6,028 nucleotides of DNA, from the NCBI GenBank assembly GCA_021790135.1, contig JAJYIJ010000064.1:1-6028 (forward strand), in the 5' to 3' direction. Under the pieces are notes generated by a model. The model was not told where the DNA came from, did no database searches, and saw only the letters and a list, made by a program, of their open reading frames with translations. Below are positions 6,027-6,028 of this stretch, piece by piece. The stretch's first letter is position 1; the number at the start of each line of letters is the position of its first letter. The stretch is from a bacterium (GTDB taxonomy: Bacteria > Patescibacteriota > Patescibacteriia > Magasanikbacterales > GWA2-37-8). Made by a program: the position numbers and the translations under genes.

Positions 6027-6028
6027 CA

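Overview
The window looks like part of a small-genome bacterium of the Candidate Phyla Radiation (Patescibacteria), most likely a Parcubacteria-type lineage. This rests on four things. The 16S rRNA gene (minus strand, about 604-2253) has unusual bases at normally universal primer sites, and the ones that sit in core helices are matched by compensatory changes in their pairing partners. The 16S gene stands alone, with no 23S or tRNA behind it. Genes are closely packed and mostly lack Shine-Dalgarno sites. The ribosome-assembly block has rpsP, khpA and trmD but no rimM.

Layout, left to right. Positions 1-277 hold the start of an unrecognised minus-strand gene running off the left edge, with a possible promoter at 319-347. 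Positions 349-2586 form a complete single-gene 16S transcription unit on the minus strand: a near-consensus promoter (2558-2586), a hairpin-rich leader of about 300 nt, the 16S gene, a hairpin-rich trailer and an intrinsic terminator (349-379). Leader and trailer contain a 19-bp complementary pair (2367-2385 with 437-455) that would close a processing stalk around the pre-16S RNA. The 16S carries a roughly 66-bp imperfect palindrome of a dispersed-repeat type in its V1 (helix 6) loop.

Positions 2635-4141 are an accessory stretch. A small Cys-rich plus-strand protein has its own promoter and the only clear Shine-Dalgarno site of the window. A minus-strand HD-domain nucleotidase-like protein follows. 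Divergent from it, starts 16 bp apart, is a membrane-anchored SAM methyltransferase resembling the FAM173 lysine methyltransferases.

Positions 4145-5933 (minus strand) hold the translation block in transcription order rpsP, khpA, trmD. Instead of one operon, rpsP and khpA each have a near-consensus promoter and their own terminator; trmD follows a terminator and a strong hairpin. trmD contains an in-frame insertion of a GC-rich palindrome. Positions 5943-6026 are the last 27 codons of an unrecognised minus-strand gene entering from the right.

The three strong promoters (16S, khpA, rpsP) share one design: a perfect TTGACA, exactly 17 bp spacing and a -10 box with one or two changes. I found no CRISPR array, transposase, tRNA or defence system. 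The most interesting signals are the repeat inside the 16S gene, the self-contained 16S unit with its processing stem, the repeat-derived insertion in trmD and the small protein at 2689-2994.
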